64,000 nucleotides of DNA, taken from NCBI RefSeq assembly GCF_008180155.1, contig NZ_VSZS01000068.1:1-64000 (forward strand), given 5' to 3'. A program made the position numbers and the translations under genes. The notes beneath the pieces were generated by a model. The model did no database searches, had not been told where the DNA came from, and saw only the letters and a program-made list of their open reading frames with translations. Positions 53,694-62,516 of this stretch are shown piece by piece; within the stretch, counting starts at the first letter, position 1, and the number at the start of each line of letters is the position of its first letter. The DNA is from Neoaquamicrobium microcysteis. Lineage in GTDB: Bacteria > Pseudomonadota > Alphaproteobacteria > Rhizobiales > Rhizobiaceae.

Positions 53694-54889
53694 GACGCGT
53701 TTCCCTTGCCGCCTGCATCGCTCAGCTTTTGCGCCGCGTTGCGGATGCGCTCGACGCCTTCGCGGATTTCCTCGCTCGTAACAGTCAGAGGGGGCAACAG
53801 CCGCACGACGTTGTCGCCGGCCGGCACCGCAAGGAAATGCTCGCCGCGCAACGCGGCGTTGACGGCAGTATTGGCCATCCTGCACTTCAGGCCGAGCATC
53901 AGACCGGTGCCGCGCACCTCTTCGAACACCGTCGGAAATTCATCCACGACCGACGCCAGCGCCTGCTTGGCGGCAAGCGCCTTGTCCTGCACCGACTGGA
54001 GAAACCCTTGCTCCAACACAACGTCCAGCACCGCATTGCCAACTGCCATTGCAAGCGGGTTGCCACCGAAGGTGGTGCCGTGCACGCCCGGCGTCATGCC
54101 CATGGCTGCCTTGTCGGTCGCGAGGCACGCGCCGACGGGGAACCCGCCGCCGATACCCTTGGCGATCGCCATGATGTCGGGCTCGATGCCCGACCATTCG
54201 TAGGCAAAGAGTTTCCCCGTGCGGCCGATGCCGCTCTGCACCTCGTCGAGGATCAGCAGCAGGCCGTGCTCGTCGCACAGCGCGCGCAGCTTCTGCATCA
54301 TCGGTGCCGGCAGCAGCCTGATGCCGCCCTCGCCCTGCACCGGCTCGACGAGAATTGCCGCCGTCTCCGGCCCGATCAGCTTTTCGGCCGCTTCGAGATC
54401 GCCGAACGCCACCTGGTCGAAGCCCTCGACCTTGGGCCCGAAGCCTTCCAGATATTTCGGCTGGCCACCGGCTGCGATGGTGGCCAGCGTGCGGCCGTGA
54501 AACGCGCCTTCGAATGTGATGATACGGTAGCGTTCGGGGGCGCCGTTTACATATTGATAGCGCCGCGCGGTCTTGATGGCGCATTCCAGCGCCTCCGCGC
54601 CCGAATTGGTGAAGAACACCTTGTCGGCGAAAGTGGTGTCTACCAGTCGCTCGCCGAGGCGCCGCTGGCCGGGGATCTCATACAGGTTTGAGACGTGCCA
54701 GAGCTTCTGCGCCTGTTCCGTCAGCGCGGCAACGAGGTGGGGATGACTATGGCCAAGCGAGTTGACGGCGATGCCGCCGGCAAAATCGAGATATCGCTCG
54801 CCGCTTTCCGTCACCAGCCAGCTTCCCTCGCCCCGGTCGAATGCCAGGGGCGCGCGGGCGAAGGTCTCGTAAAGCGCCGAACCGCTCAT
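53690..54889 (-). CDS. argD: acetylornithine aminotransferase
   Basis: The 399-residue PLP enzyme of arginine synthesis has [74 protein letters not shown], and the end of the PLP-binding region [19 protein letters not shown]. The ATG at 54889 (MSGSALYE) is used. The 5' side has a promoter-like sequence followed at once by a terminator-like hairpin, described separately. Confidence 0.95.
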   Translation of the reverse strand: MSGSALYETFARAPLAFDRGEGSWLVTESGERYLDFAGGIAVNSLGHSHPHLVAALTEQAQKLWHVSNLYEIPGQRRLGERLVDTTFADKVFFTNSGAEALECAIKTARRYQYVNGAPERYRIITFEGAFHGRTLATIAAGGQPKYLEGFGPKVEGFDQVAFGDLEAAEKLIGPETAAILVEPVQGEGGIRLLPAPMMQKLRALCDEHGLLLILDEVQSGIGRTGKLFAYEWSGIEPDIMAIAKGIGGGFPVGACLATDKAAMGMTPGVHGTTFGGNPLAMAVGNAVLDVVLEQGFLQSVQDKALAAKQALASVVDEFPTVFEEVRGTGLMLGLKCRMANTAVNAALRGEHFLAVPAGDNVVRLLPPLTVTSEEIREGVERIRNAAQKLSDAGGKGNAS

Positions 54890-54944
54890 TATATGCCTCT
54901 CCGACTGCATCGCGCGGCAGCATCTGCGATCTGCGCGATGTATC

Positions 54945-54967
54945 AAAAAAGCCGCCCAAAGGGCGGC
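54945..54967 (-). terminator. intrinsic terminator in the argD leader
   Basis: On the minus strand GCCGCCC pairs with GGGCGGC around a TTT loop and is followed by TTTTTT. It lies 55 bp before the argD start, not after any minus-strand gene, so it looks like an attenuator. Confidence 0.75.
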
Positions 54968-54978
54968 AGGAGCCAGCT

Positions 54979-55007
54979 TATATCGGCCTTTCGGCCATTT
55001 GTGTCAA
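54979..55007 (-). promoter_or_regulatory. sigma70-like promoter facing argD
   Basis: TTGACA (55002-55007) and GATATA (54979-54984) are separated by 17 bp on the minus strand. The spacer contains the palindrome GGCCGAAAGGCC, a possible operator. The predicted start, near 54972, is only a few bases before the terminator hairpin. Confidence 0.55.
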
Positions 55008-55098
55008 ATGAAACGTCTTGCGCCAACAGGCCGGGAAGCCTGCGCCACCACGACCGGGGCGCGCCACCTCCGGCAAGTTGGGGAAAACCGAAAAAACA

Positions 55099-55249
55099 GA
55101 TTCGGCGGCGATGACTGACTCTTGTCACGGAGTCAGCCGATAATGTAGTTTGAAGACAAGAAATAACTAGATTTCGTGCGGCGGATCTAATCACCCCTGT
55201 AGATGTGGTGTCGCACCGGCTGTGACCGGGCGAAGAAGGATTCGGATTC
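55099..55249 (+). promoter_or_regulatory. cluster of five GANTC (CcrM) sites upstream of gcrA
   Basis: GATTC 55099, GACTC 55117, GAGTC 55130, GATTC 55239 and GATTC 55245 all lie within 180 bp of the gcrA start. GANTC is the CcrM methylation site, and GcrA acts with RNA polymerase at methylated promoters in Caulobacter. Confidence 0.6.
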
Positions 55250-55277
55250 CGTCGGCACCAATTAGGAGCCTGTCCTT

Positions 55278-55784
55278 ATGAACTGGACCGACGAACGCGT
55301 TGAGTTGCTCAAGAAACTTTGGTCGGAAGGCCTCAGCGCCAGCCAGATTGCAACCCAGCTCGGCGGCGTCAGCCGCAACGCCGTCATCGGCAAGGTGCAC
55401 CGCCTCAAGCTTTCGGCACGCGGGCGCACCTCCTCGGCCCAGCCGCGCGCCAAGAAGACTCCCGTCAGCAACGGCACCAAGACGACCACCCGCCCCACGC
55501 GCACGATAACGGCCACGATCGGTGCGACCGCGCTCGCCGCCCAGTTCGATGTCGAGCCGGTGGCGCGCCAGATGCTGCGCCCCACGGCCAACGTCGTCAT
55601 CCCAATCTCACGCAAGCTGGCGCTGATCGAACTGACCGAGCGCACCTGCAAGTGGCCGAACGGCGATCCGCTGTCGGAAGAATTCAACTTCTGCGGCAAC
55701 GAGGCCGGTGAGAGCGGCCCCTATTGCGGCTATCACTCCAAGGTAGCCTACCAGCCGGTGTCGGAGCGCAAACGCGCGCGTTGA
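55278..55784 (+). CDS. gcrA: cell cycle regulator GcrA
   Basis: The 168-residue protein has the GcrA N-terminal helix-turn-helix (MNWTDERVELLKKLWSEGLS, IATQLGGVSRNAVIGKVHRL), a Thr/Arg-rich linker, and a C-terminal domain with CKWPNGDP and FCGNEAGESGPYCGYH. It recruits sigma70 RNA polymerase to methylated cell-cycle promoters. The upstream region is rich in GANTC sites. It converges with phoU. Confidence 0.96.
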   Translation: MNWTDERVELLKKLWSEGLSASQIATQLGGVSRNAVIGKVHRLKLSARGRTSSAQPRAKKTPVSNGTKTTTRPTRTITATIGATALAAQFDVEPVARQMLRPTANVVIPISRKLALIELTERTCKWPNGDPLSEEFNFCGNEAGESGPYCGYHSKVAYQPVSERKRAR

Positions 55785-55834
55785 TCGTTTTTGCCGCAGC
55801 GGACGGAGTTCGATCAATCTTCTGCCGTACCCCG

Positions 55835-56557
55835 TCAGCTCGCCGACGAAGATCCCAGCACCACCCGGTGGCTTTTGTCTTCCTTGGGGCGCTCCAGCGG
55901 AAGCTGCTCGCCGGTGACCACGTAATACACCGTCTCGGCGATGTTTGTCGCGTGGTCGCCGATGCGTTCGATGTTCTTGGCGCAGAACAGCAGGTGGGTG
56001 CACGGCGAGATGTTGCGCGGATCTTCCATCATGTAGGTCAGCAGCTCGCGAAAGAGCGAGGTGTACATCGCGTCGATCTCCTCGTCGCGGTCGCGCATGA
56101 ACGCGATGGCGCCGATTGAGCGTGAGGCGTAGACGTCCAGCACCTGTTTGAGCTGGGTCAGGGCCAGCGTGGCGAGTGCCTCCAGCCCACGGAAGAGTTG
56201 CACCGGCTGGCGCGTATCGGAAACGGCCACCACCCGCTTTGCGATGCTTTTGCCAAGATCGCCCACACGCTCCAGATCGGCTGCGATGCGGATCGTGCCG
56301 ATGATCTCGCGCAGGTCGTCCGCCATGGGCTGGCGCTTGGCGATCAGGAGGATGGCACGGTCGTCGATCCAGCGCTGCCCCTCGTCGAGAACGATGTCGT
56401 CTGCGATCACCTTGCGGGCGAGAGCGACGTCGGCATTGATGAGTGCCCCCACCGCCTCATCGACCATGCGCTCGGCATGGCCTCCCATAGCGGCAATGCG
56501 GTTGCCCAAGGTGGCAAGCTCGTCATCGTAGGCGCGAACGATGTGCTGCGAATTCAT
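55835..56557 (-). CDS. phoU: phosphate signalling protein PhoU
   Basis: The 240-residue protein has the two PhoU three-helix bundles, with the metal-binding motifs EIIGTIRIAADLERVGDLGK and LLFCAKNIERIGDHATNIAE. It represses PhoR signalling when phosphate is plentiful, in contact with the Pst transporter. Here phoR is directly upstream, 89 bp away, with no pst genes between and no phoB after it. A single CTGTCAT Pho-box-like half-site lies at 56610-56616 in that gap. Confidence 0.95.
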   Translation of the reverse strand: MNSQHIVRAYDDELATLGNRIAAMGGHAERMVDEAVGALINADVALARKVIADDIVLDEGQRWIDDRAILLIAKRQPMADDLREIIGTIRIAADLERVGDLGKSIAKRVVAVSDTRQPVQLFRGLEALATLALTQLKQVLDVYASRSIGAIAFMRDRDEEIDAMYTSLFRELLTYMMEDPRNISPCTHLLFCAKNIERIGDHATNIAETVYYVVTGEQLPLERPKEDKSHRVVLGSSSAS

Positions 56558-56646
56558 GATCGGCGATCTGCCTGAAGCGATTCCTGAATGCGAATCCTAA
56601 CGTATTCTCATGACAGGAAAAAGAAAGCGCGCGACGCGAAGCGGCG

Positions 56647-57699
56647 CTATCCGGCCGGCAGATGCACGGTGAACGCGGCGCCTTCACCAGGCTTCGACTT
56701 CACCGTCAGCCGGCCCTCATGGCGCGTCAGGATGTGCTTGACGATCGCGAGCCCCAGGCCGGTACCCTTCGGTGCGCGGCCGGTCTCTACGCGGTAGAAC
56801 CGTTCCGTGATGCGGGGAATGTGCTCCTCCGCGATGCCCTGCCCATGATCGCGAACCGTGACCGCAACTTCCGGCGACGGCCCTGCCCGGCTATGCGCCA
56901 TGGTGATATCGATCCTGCCGCCGGCCTGTCCGTATTTGCAGGCATTCTCCAGAAGGTTCTCGAAAACCTGGATGAGTTCGTCGCGGCTGCCCGGCGCGAG
57001 CATCGGGCTGGCGGGGCGGTCGAAGACGATCTCGACACCGCTCTCGCGCGCCAGATGGCCGAGCGACTCCACAACACCCGCCACTACCTCGCCGATGTCG
57101 ATCTCGCCCTGCGAGCGCATGTACGGCTTCATCTCGATGCGCGACAGCGAGAGCAGGTCGTCGATCAGGCGCGCCATGCGTTCGGTCTGGGCCTGCATGA
57201 TCTGGAGAAAGTTGTCGCGCGCCTTCTCGTCGTTGCGGGCCGGGCCGCGCAGCGTCTCGATGAACCCGGCGATGGAGGCGAGCGGCGTGCGCAGCTCGTG
57301 GCTTGCGTTGGCGATGAAATCGGCGCGCATCCGGTCGATCCGGCGGGTCTCGCTCTGGTCCTTGAAATGAATGGCGAACAGGCCGCCGCTTCCGACCGGC
57401 ATGGCGCAGACCCGGAACGCGCGCTCGATCGGCACGCGCTCGGCATAGTCGATGGTGGCCGCCTTGCGCTCGCGCAGCAACCCGCCCATCAGTTGCTGCA
57501 TTTCCGGCGTGCGGAACTTGTGATGCAGCAGGGTGCCGCGCGGTATCTGCCCGAACGCTATGCCGGCCGGCTGGTTTGCATGCAGCACCGCGCCCCGACC
57601 GTCGATGATGACGACGGGGTCAGGCAGCGCCGCGGCAAGATCGCGCGCCGACAGCGTGTCCACCGCATCAAGGTTGCCGCCGCGTGCTTCCACGTCCAT
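56647..57699 (-). CDS. phoR: phosphate sensor histidine kinase PhoR
   Basis: The 350-residue kinase has a PAS domain (~18-110, [20 protein letters not shown]), HisKA with the H-box [20 protein letters not shown] and an ATPase domain ([32 protein letters not shown]). The short form starts directly with the PAS; it lacks the N-terminal membrane helices of E. coli PhoR, so membrane attachment is not obvious. A longer start could lie upstream, but ppk2 begins only 99 bp away on the other strand. The neighbours phoU and ppk2 support a phosphate role. Confidence 0.85.
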   Translation of the reverse strand: MDVEARGGNLDAVDTLSARDLAAALPDPVVIIDGRGAVLHANQPAGIAFGQIPRGTLLHHKFRTPEMQQLMGGLLRERKAATIDYAERVPIERAFRVCAMPVGSGGLFAIHFKDQSETRRIDRMRADFIANASHELRTPLASIAGFIETLRGPARNDEKARDNFLQIMQAQTERMARLIDDLLSLSRIEMKPYMRSQGEIDIGEVVAGVVESLGHLARESGVEIVFDRPASPMLAPGSRDELIQVFENLLENACKYGQAGGRIDITMAHSRAGPSPEVAVTVRDHGQGIAEEHIPRITERFYRVETGRAPKGTGLGLAIVKHILTRHEGRLTVKSKPGEGAAFTVHLPAG

Positions 57700-57798
57700 C
57701 GTGCGCCTTTCCTGCCGCCAATTTACTCGCGTCTCTTGCTATGGACCGGCGCGAGACCACCCAATAGCATGGTTTCCTCACATCACAGGAATATCTCA

Positions 57799-58695
57799 AT
57801 GGGCAAGAGCGCCGCAAAGTTCGAGGTTCCCATCAAGCCGGTCAAGCTCGTCATCGACGGCAAGAAGCGCGCCTTCGACATCGATGATCCTGCGCTACCC
57901 TCGTGGATCACCGATATGGAACTCGCAGCCGGTGGCTATCCGTATGAAGACCGGATGAAGAAGAAGGAGTACGAGGCGACGCTGGAGTTGCTGCAGATCG
58001 AGCTCGTCAAGCTGCAGACCTGGCTGCAGAAAAGCGGCGAGCGTGTCATGGTGCTGTTCGAAGGGCGCGACGCGGCCGGCAAGGGCGGCACCATCTTCGT
58101 CACGCGGCAGTACATGAACCCGCGCACCGCGCGTAACGTCGCCCTCACCAAACCGACCGAGACCGAGCGCGGCCAGTGGTATTTCCAGCGGCACGTCGCG
58201 CACTTCCCGACGGCCGGCGAATTCGTGACGTTCGACCGCTCCTGGTACAACCGTGCGGGCGTCGAGCCGGTGATGGGCTTCTGCACGCCGCAGCAGCACG
58301 AGCTTTTTCTCGATGAGACGCCGCATTTCGAGAAAGGCATCGTCGCCGACGGCATCCGGTTCTTCAAGTTCTGGCTGTCCATCGGTCGCGAAACGCAGCT
58401 GCGCCGTTTCCACGACCGCCGCCACAGCCCGCTCAAGATGTGGAAGTTCTCGCCGATCGATGTCGCGGGCATCGAGAAGTGGGACGACTATACAAAGGCG
58501 CGCGACCTGATGTTCGAGCGCACCCATACCGAACATGCGCCGTGGACCATCGTTCGCGCCAACGACAAGCGACGCGCCCGCCTGGCCGTCATCCGGCGGC
58601 TGCTGGTGTCGATGCCTTACGAAGGCCGCGACGCCCGCGTGGTCGGAGAGGAAGACCCGCACATCATCGGAATGCCTTCGCAGGCGCTTGACTGA
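57799..58695 (+). CDS. ppk2: polyphosphate kinase 2
   Basis: The 298-residue enzyme has Walker [14 protein letters not shown], the PPK2 lid and Walker B regions ([40 protein letters not shown]) and a C-terminal [19 protein letters not shown]. It transfers phosphate between polyphosphate and nucleoside diphosphates. Divergent from phoR. The 3' end overlaps the convergent glycosyltransferase gene by 32 bp. Confidence 0.95.
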   Translation: MGKSAAKFEVPIKPVKLVIDGKKRAFDIDDPALPSWITDMELAAGGYPYEDRMKKKEYEATLELLQIELVKLQTWLQKSGERVMVLFEGRDAAGKGGTIFVTRQYMNPRTARNVALTKPTETERGQWYFQRHVAHFPTAGEFVTFDRSWYNRAGVEPVMGFCTPQQHELFLDETPHFEKGIVADGIRFFKFWLSIGRETQLRRFHDRRHSPLKMWKFSPIDVAGIEKWDDYTKARDLMFERTHTEHAPWTIVRANDKRRARLAVIRRLLVSMPYEGRDARVVGEEDPHIIGMPSQALD

Positions 58696-60742
58696 CCCCG
58701 TCTGCTGCCGGCTCACGCATGGAGCGCGAGCGCCGGTGGTGCGTCTTGTTCCAGTGGTGAGGCCTGCGGTAAATCTCCCACAGTGCCAGCCAGGCCGCCA
58801 CCGACAGCAGCACCCAGTGCAGCGGCGTCAGCAGCCCCGTGCCCAGCAGCCTGCCCTTCTCCTTCATAGACAGCGTCATGGCGCCGATCGCGATGAACGC
58901 GCCGTAGCCGAAAAGGATGTTGGCGAAACCGAGCATCAGCATCAGCATTTCCAGCGTCTGCGCCGACCCGGTCCAAACCAGCTTCGCCATCACATAGGCT
59001 ATGGTGACGAGGAACAGGGGATGGATCAGCGCGGACACGAGCATACCCAGAAACAGCACCTGCATGACGAGGAAGGATGCCGGCCCCAGATCGCGCCAGA
59101 GCGCGCGCGGCGAGCGCATGTGGACCAACCAAGTCTGCACCCAGCCCTTGAACCAGCGTACCCGCTGCGGCAGCCATGTTTGCAGGTCCTCAGGCCCGTC
59201 CTCGAAGGTTGGATGGGTCAGAACGCCCGTGCGATAACCCAGCCGCTTGAACCGCAAGCCGAGATCGGCATCCTCGGTGACGTTGTAGGCGTCCCATCCT
59301 CCCGCATCGGCAAGCGCCGACCGCCGGAAGTGATTTGACGTGCCGCCCAGGGGCAGAAGAAGATTGTTGCCTGCAAGCCACGGCAACAGGCCCCTGAAGA
59401 GGCCGGCATATTCGAACGCGAACAGGCGCGAGAACGGGCTTGCCGACCCGTTGGTGACGACCAGCGGCGCCTGCAGACAGGCCAGATCCTCACCTTCCCG
59501 GCTGAACCGATACCAAGCCTCCATCAATTGCATCGGATGCGGCCGGTCTTCGGCATCGTAAAGCGTGACGAGTTCGCCCGAGCACAACGGTAGCGCGTAG
59601 GCCAGCGCCTTCGGTTTGGTGCGCGGGCCCCCAGCCGGCACCTCGACGATCTCCACAAAAGGGCGCAGATGGTGAGCGCGCAGCGCGGCAAGCGTTTCGT
59701 GGTCGTCTTCCTCGCAAACCAGCTTGATCTCGAGCTTCGCGTGGGGCCATTGCAACTTGCCCAGCGCGACGAGCAGTTGCGGAATGACCTCGCGTTCCCT
59801 GTAGAGCGCGACCAGCACCGAATAGACGGGCAGGTCCTTGGGATTGACCGCTGGTAGCGGGCGTAACCTTAACGGGCCGGCGCTGCTCAGAGCCAAAAGC
59901 CGCAGAGCTATGCAGGCAAAGAACGCAATGGTCGCCACGAGGTGAAGCGCAAAGATCGTCTGCGCGCCTGCCAGAATGAGGCACAACGGAAACGCGACGA
60001 GGAACGCGCCGATACAGGCGCCCTGCCAGGCATTTGCAACGATGTTGGCCGAAAAGTCTGGCTGGCGGAGGAACAGGTCGTACTGGGCGTCGAACAGCAG
60101 CCTGCGCCTGGTGAGCTTGATGATGGCTGCTCTGAGCATGCCTGGAGGCGCGATGCACAGCCTGCCGGCAAGCTCCGGCATGCGAGCCAGCCGCTCGCGC
60201 ATCGAAGCAATGCCCACATCCAAATGCGCCAGCACATGCACGATCGTGCCGTCGGGACGCTCAAGCAGCGCGATGGGCAATGCGTCCCGACTGGCAAGGG
60301 CGGCCAGCCTGTGGCGTTCGGCAACCTGAAGTCGCTCGGGATCAATATGGGACAAAAACGGAAGACCGAGTTCGTGCGCTACAGCCTCGAACAGACGGCC
60401 CTCATCGACCCTGCCAGACGCCAGCAGTTCCTCCACAAAGGCCGTGCCGTTGGCCACCGCGCGATGCGCGGCGCGGCTCACTTCGTCGGTCGGCAGCGAC
60501 AGCCGCTCGACCAGCGGCATCCACTCTTCGAGGATCGCTGCATGACGCCCCTGATGCGGCGCTGCGTTGCCGAAAACCTGCGGCCGCCTTCCGGCCGGCA
60601 CAGCAGCCAGGTCGCTCTTTTCAGAAAGCGGCGGAAGATCGGCTCTGGGCCGGAAATGAGGCCCGGCCCGGCCAGACGGTGCCGGCGCGCTGAACGGCTG
60701 CAGCATCACCATGCGACGACTACGCGAAAGCAGCTGCGCCAT
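58664..60742 (-). CDS. MshEN-like domain + family 2 glycosyltransferase
   Basis: The ~690-residue membrane protein has a variable Pro/Arg-rich N-terminus and a GspE/MshE N-terminal-like domain (residues ~90-240; [20 protein letters not shown]). Two membrane helices follow, then a processive-type GT2 domain ([53 protein letters not shown]) and four or more C-terminal helices. MshEN domains can bind cyclic di-GMP, so synthesis and export of a polysaccharide under that signal is plausible. The start is uncertain (60769, 60742 or 60712). Confidence 0.85.
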   Translation of the reverse strand: MAQLLSRSRRMVMLQPFSAPAPSGRAGPHFRPRADLPPLSEKSDLAAVPAGRRPQVFGNAAPHQGRHAAILEEWMPLVERLSLPTDEVSRAAHRAVANGTAFVEELLASGRVDEGRLFEAVAHELGLPFLSHIDPERLQVAERHRLAALASRDALPIALLERPDGTIVHVLAHLDVGIASMRERLARMPELAGRLCIAPPGMLRAAIIKLTRRRLLFDAQYDLFLRQPDFSANIVANAWQGACIGAFLVAFPLCLILAGAQTIFALHLVATIAFFACIALRLLALSSAGPLRLRPLPAVNPKDLPVYSVLVALYREREVIPQLLVALGKLQWPHAKLEIKLVCEEDDHETLAALRAHHLRPFVEIVEVPAGGPRTKPKALAYALPLCSGELVTLYDAEDRPHPMQLMEAWYRFSREGEDLACLQAPLVVTNGSASPFSRLFAFEYAGLFRGLLPWLAGNNLLLPLGGTSNHFRRSALADAGGWDAYNVTEDADLGLRFKRLGYRTGVLTHPTFEDGPEDLQTWLPQRVRWFKGWVQTWLVHMRSPRALWRDLGPASFLVMQVLFLGMLVSALIHPLFLVTIAYVMAKLVWTGSAQTLEMLMLMLGFANILFGYGAFIAIGAMTLSMKEKGRLLGTGLLTPLHWVLLSVAAWLALWEIYRRPHHWNKTHHRRSRSMREPAADGVSQAPAKAFR

Positions 60743-61103
60743 ATGTTCGCACATGTACACGCAGCACATATGCGGCGAGCCGTACGAACCAGTATCTGCG
60801 AATGAAACACCGGAATCTCGGAGATTACCGGCAACCGGACGCCCCGCCCGAACGACATCGAACGCATATTATTTCCCCACCCACCTACGCATGGTATTGA
60901 GAAAAACGATCATTTCAATGGAAAAACCTTCACGCTCTCCATTTCTTGATGCCGTTAAACTTCATGCAACATCGGAAACCTCTAATATTGATCTCAATTC
61001 TGATACGAATGCGTGGACTCGTCCGCCACATCCGCATCGGTTGACAGCGGGAGCATGGCGCGGAACAACAAGCCGTCATTTTTCGCATGCACCGGCATCG
61101 TCC
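60743..61103. other. intergenic region, lower GC
   Basis: About 330-360 bp between divergent genes, visibly poorer in GC than its surroundings. It should hold promoters for both the glycosyltransferase and the binding-protein genes. The plus-strand frame stays open through it but without a convincing start before 61104. No repeat or RNA was recognised. Confidence 0.5.
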
Positions 61104-61952
61104 ATGCTCAAAACCTTCAAAGCCCTGTTTTCCATTGTTGCGATTGCAGCCTGCCTTGCGACAGCGTCAGGGCGCGCGGCCGAACCCGTCATCCCGAACT
61201 ATTGGGACGAACGGGAGCGCCTTCCCAAGCCCGACCTTTCGGGACTGGAGCGGCTGCGCTTTCTGACCACGATCGATTTTCCCCCGTTCAGCTTTCTCGA
61301 CGGCGATGGAAGACTCAGCGGCTTTCATGTCGAACTTGCTCGCGCGATCTGCCGGGAACTCGACATTGTCGCGCGATGCCAGATCCAGGCGCTGCCGTGG
61401 GACGAATTGGATGAGGCGATGGCGAACGACCAGGGTGAGGCGCTGATCGCCGGCACCTCTGTGACGGCCGATACGCGCGAGCGCTACGTCTTCTCGCGGC
61501 CGTATCTGCGCTTTCCTGCCCGCTTTGCCGTGCGCAGGACCACCACCCTCTACGAACCGCTACACAAGGCGGTAGCCGACAGGCGCATCGGTGTTCTGGC
61601 GGGGTCGGGACACGAGGCGATGCTGCGCAGCTATTTTCCCGATGCCCGGCCGGTCACCTTCACCCGCCTCGAATGGCTCCACGACGCACTTCGCGAAGGC
61701 AGGGTGGACGGGATATTTGGCGACGGGATGCGCCTCTCGTTCTGGATTGCAGGATCGGCGTCGCAGAATTGCTGTCGCTTTGCCGGCGGGCCTTACATCG
61801 CGCCGGAATTTCTGGGCGCAGGCCTCGCCATTGCCGCCAACAAGGACGACGCGGTGCTCGCGCAGGCGTTCGACTATGCACTGCGCGAGATCGCGGTAAA
61901 GGGCACGTTCGCCGAGCTCTACCTCAAGTATTTTCCGGTCAGCTTCTACTGA
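61104..61952 (+). CDS. periplasmic binding protein, amino-acid (SBP_bac_3) type
   Basis: The 282-residue secreted protein has a signal peptide (MLKTFKALFSIVAIAACLAT, cleavage near GRA). It has a bacterial family 3 solute-binding domain: LRFLTTIDFPPFSFLDGDGR, FHVELARAICREL, ALIAGTSVTADTRERYVFSR and GVLAGSGHEAMLRSYF. No permease or ATPase genes lie next to it, so it is an orphan component, a receptor, or serves a distant transporter. It ends directly against the convergent TerB-like gene. Confidence 0.85.
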   Translation: MLKTFKALFSIVAIAACLATASGRAAEPVIPNYWDERERLPKPDLSGLERLRFLTTIDFPPFSFLDGDGRLSGFHVELARAICRELDIVARCQIQALPWDELDEAMANDQGEALIAGTSVTADTRERYVFSRPYLRFPARFAVRRTTTLYEPLHKAVADRRIGVLAGSGHEAMLRSYFPDARPVTFTRLEWLHDALREGRVDGIFGDGMRLSFWIAGSASQNCCRFAGGPYIAPEFLGAGLAIAANKDDAVLAQAFDYALREIAVKGTFAELYLKYFPVSFY

Positions 61953-62363
61953 TCACGCGGTGCGATGGCGAATGGCGGCGGCACGCTCGATCGCCGCGAC
62001 CGCAAGCGGGTCGATGTCGAACCGGTCCCTGACGAGGTCAAGCACACGCGTCTCCTCGTCGCGCACCGACAGGTCAGCCGCAGCGATATCCACCGCCAGC
62101 GCATAGGCGGTCTCGCGCAGCTCGTCCGAAAGTGCAGCCTTGATAAGGGTGAGAGCCCCACCCAACCCGGCTTCCTTCTGCAACAGTTGCTGGCACTCCT
62201 GCGCGACCGCGAGTGTGCGCGACTGGTCGAAGCCATCGAAGACCGGCAACGTCCTAACGATGGCGCCGATGCGCGCCAGTTCCTCGTCGCCCATGTCTCG
62301 GTCGGAAGCCGACATGATAACCATCAGATAGACCAGCGCTTCCTGCGGGGTCGGCTTCGACAT
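61953..62363 (-). CDS. TerB-like (tellurite resistance/DjlA N-terminal) domain protein
   Basis: The 136-residue helical protein has the TerB pattern: EALVYLMVIMSASDRDMGDE near the N-terminus with acidic metal-binding residues, then ETAYALAVDIAAADLSVRDE and ETRVLDLVRDRFDID. The family coordinates divalent metals; its role as a stand-alone protein is unknown. The start at 62363 (MSKPTPQE) is chosen, with GGAGAAG just upstream. Confidence 0.8.
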   Translation of the reverse strand: MSKPTPQEALVYLMVIMSASDRDMGDEELARIGAIVRTLPVFDGFDQSRTLAVAQECQQLLQKEAGLGGALTLIKAALSDELRETAYALAVDIAAADLSVRDEETRVLDLVRDRFDIDPLAVAAIERAAAIRHRTA

Positions 62364-62516
62364 CAGTTCTTCTCCGTCAAGGTTTTGTCGAGCGAAGGTA
62401 GGAAGCTCCATGGCGGCGTTCAATCAAAAAGGCTTATCGCGATTGACGCACCGTACAAGCGCGCATAGACGTGGCGCGCCGGCAAAAGGCCCGCAAATCT
62501 TCACAGGACGCCCGAA

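Larger units (their letters stand above)
54890..55277. other. 388-bp argD/gcrA divergent control region
   Basis: No gene is seen. The region holds, from left to right: an argD leader, a hairpin with a U-run on the minus strand (54945-54967), a sigma70-like minus-strand promoter (54979-55007) and five GANTC methylation sites (55099-55249) on the gcrA side. Confidence 0.7.
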
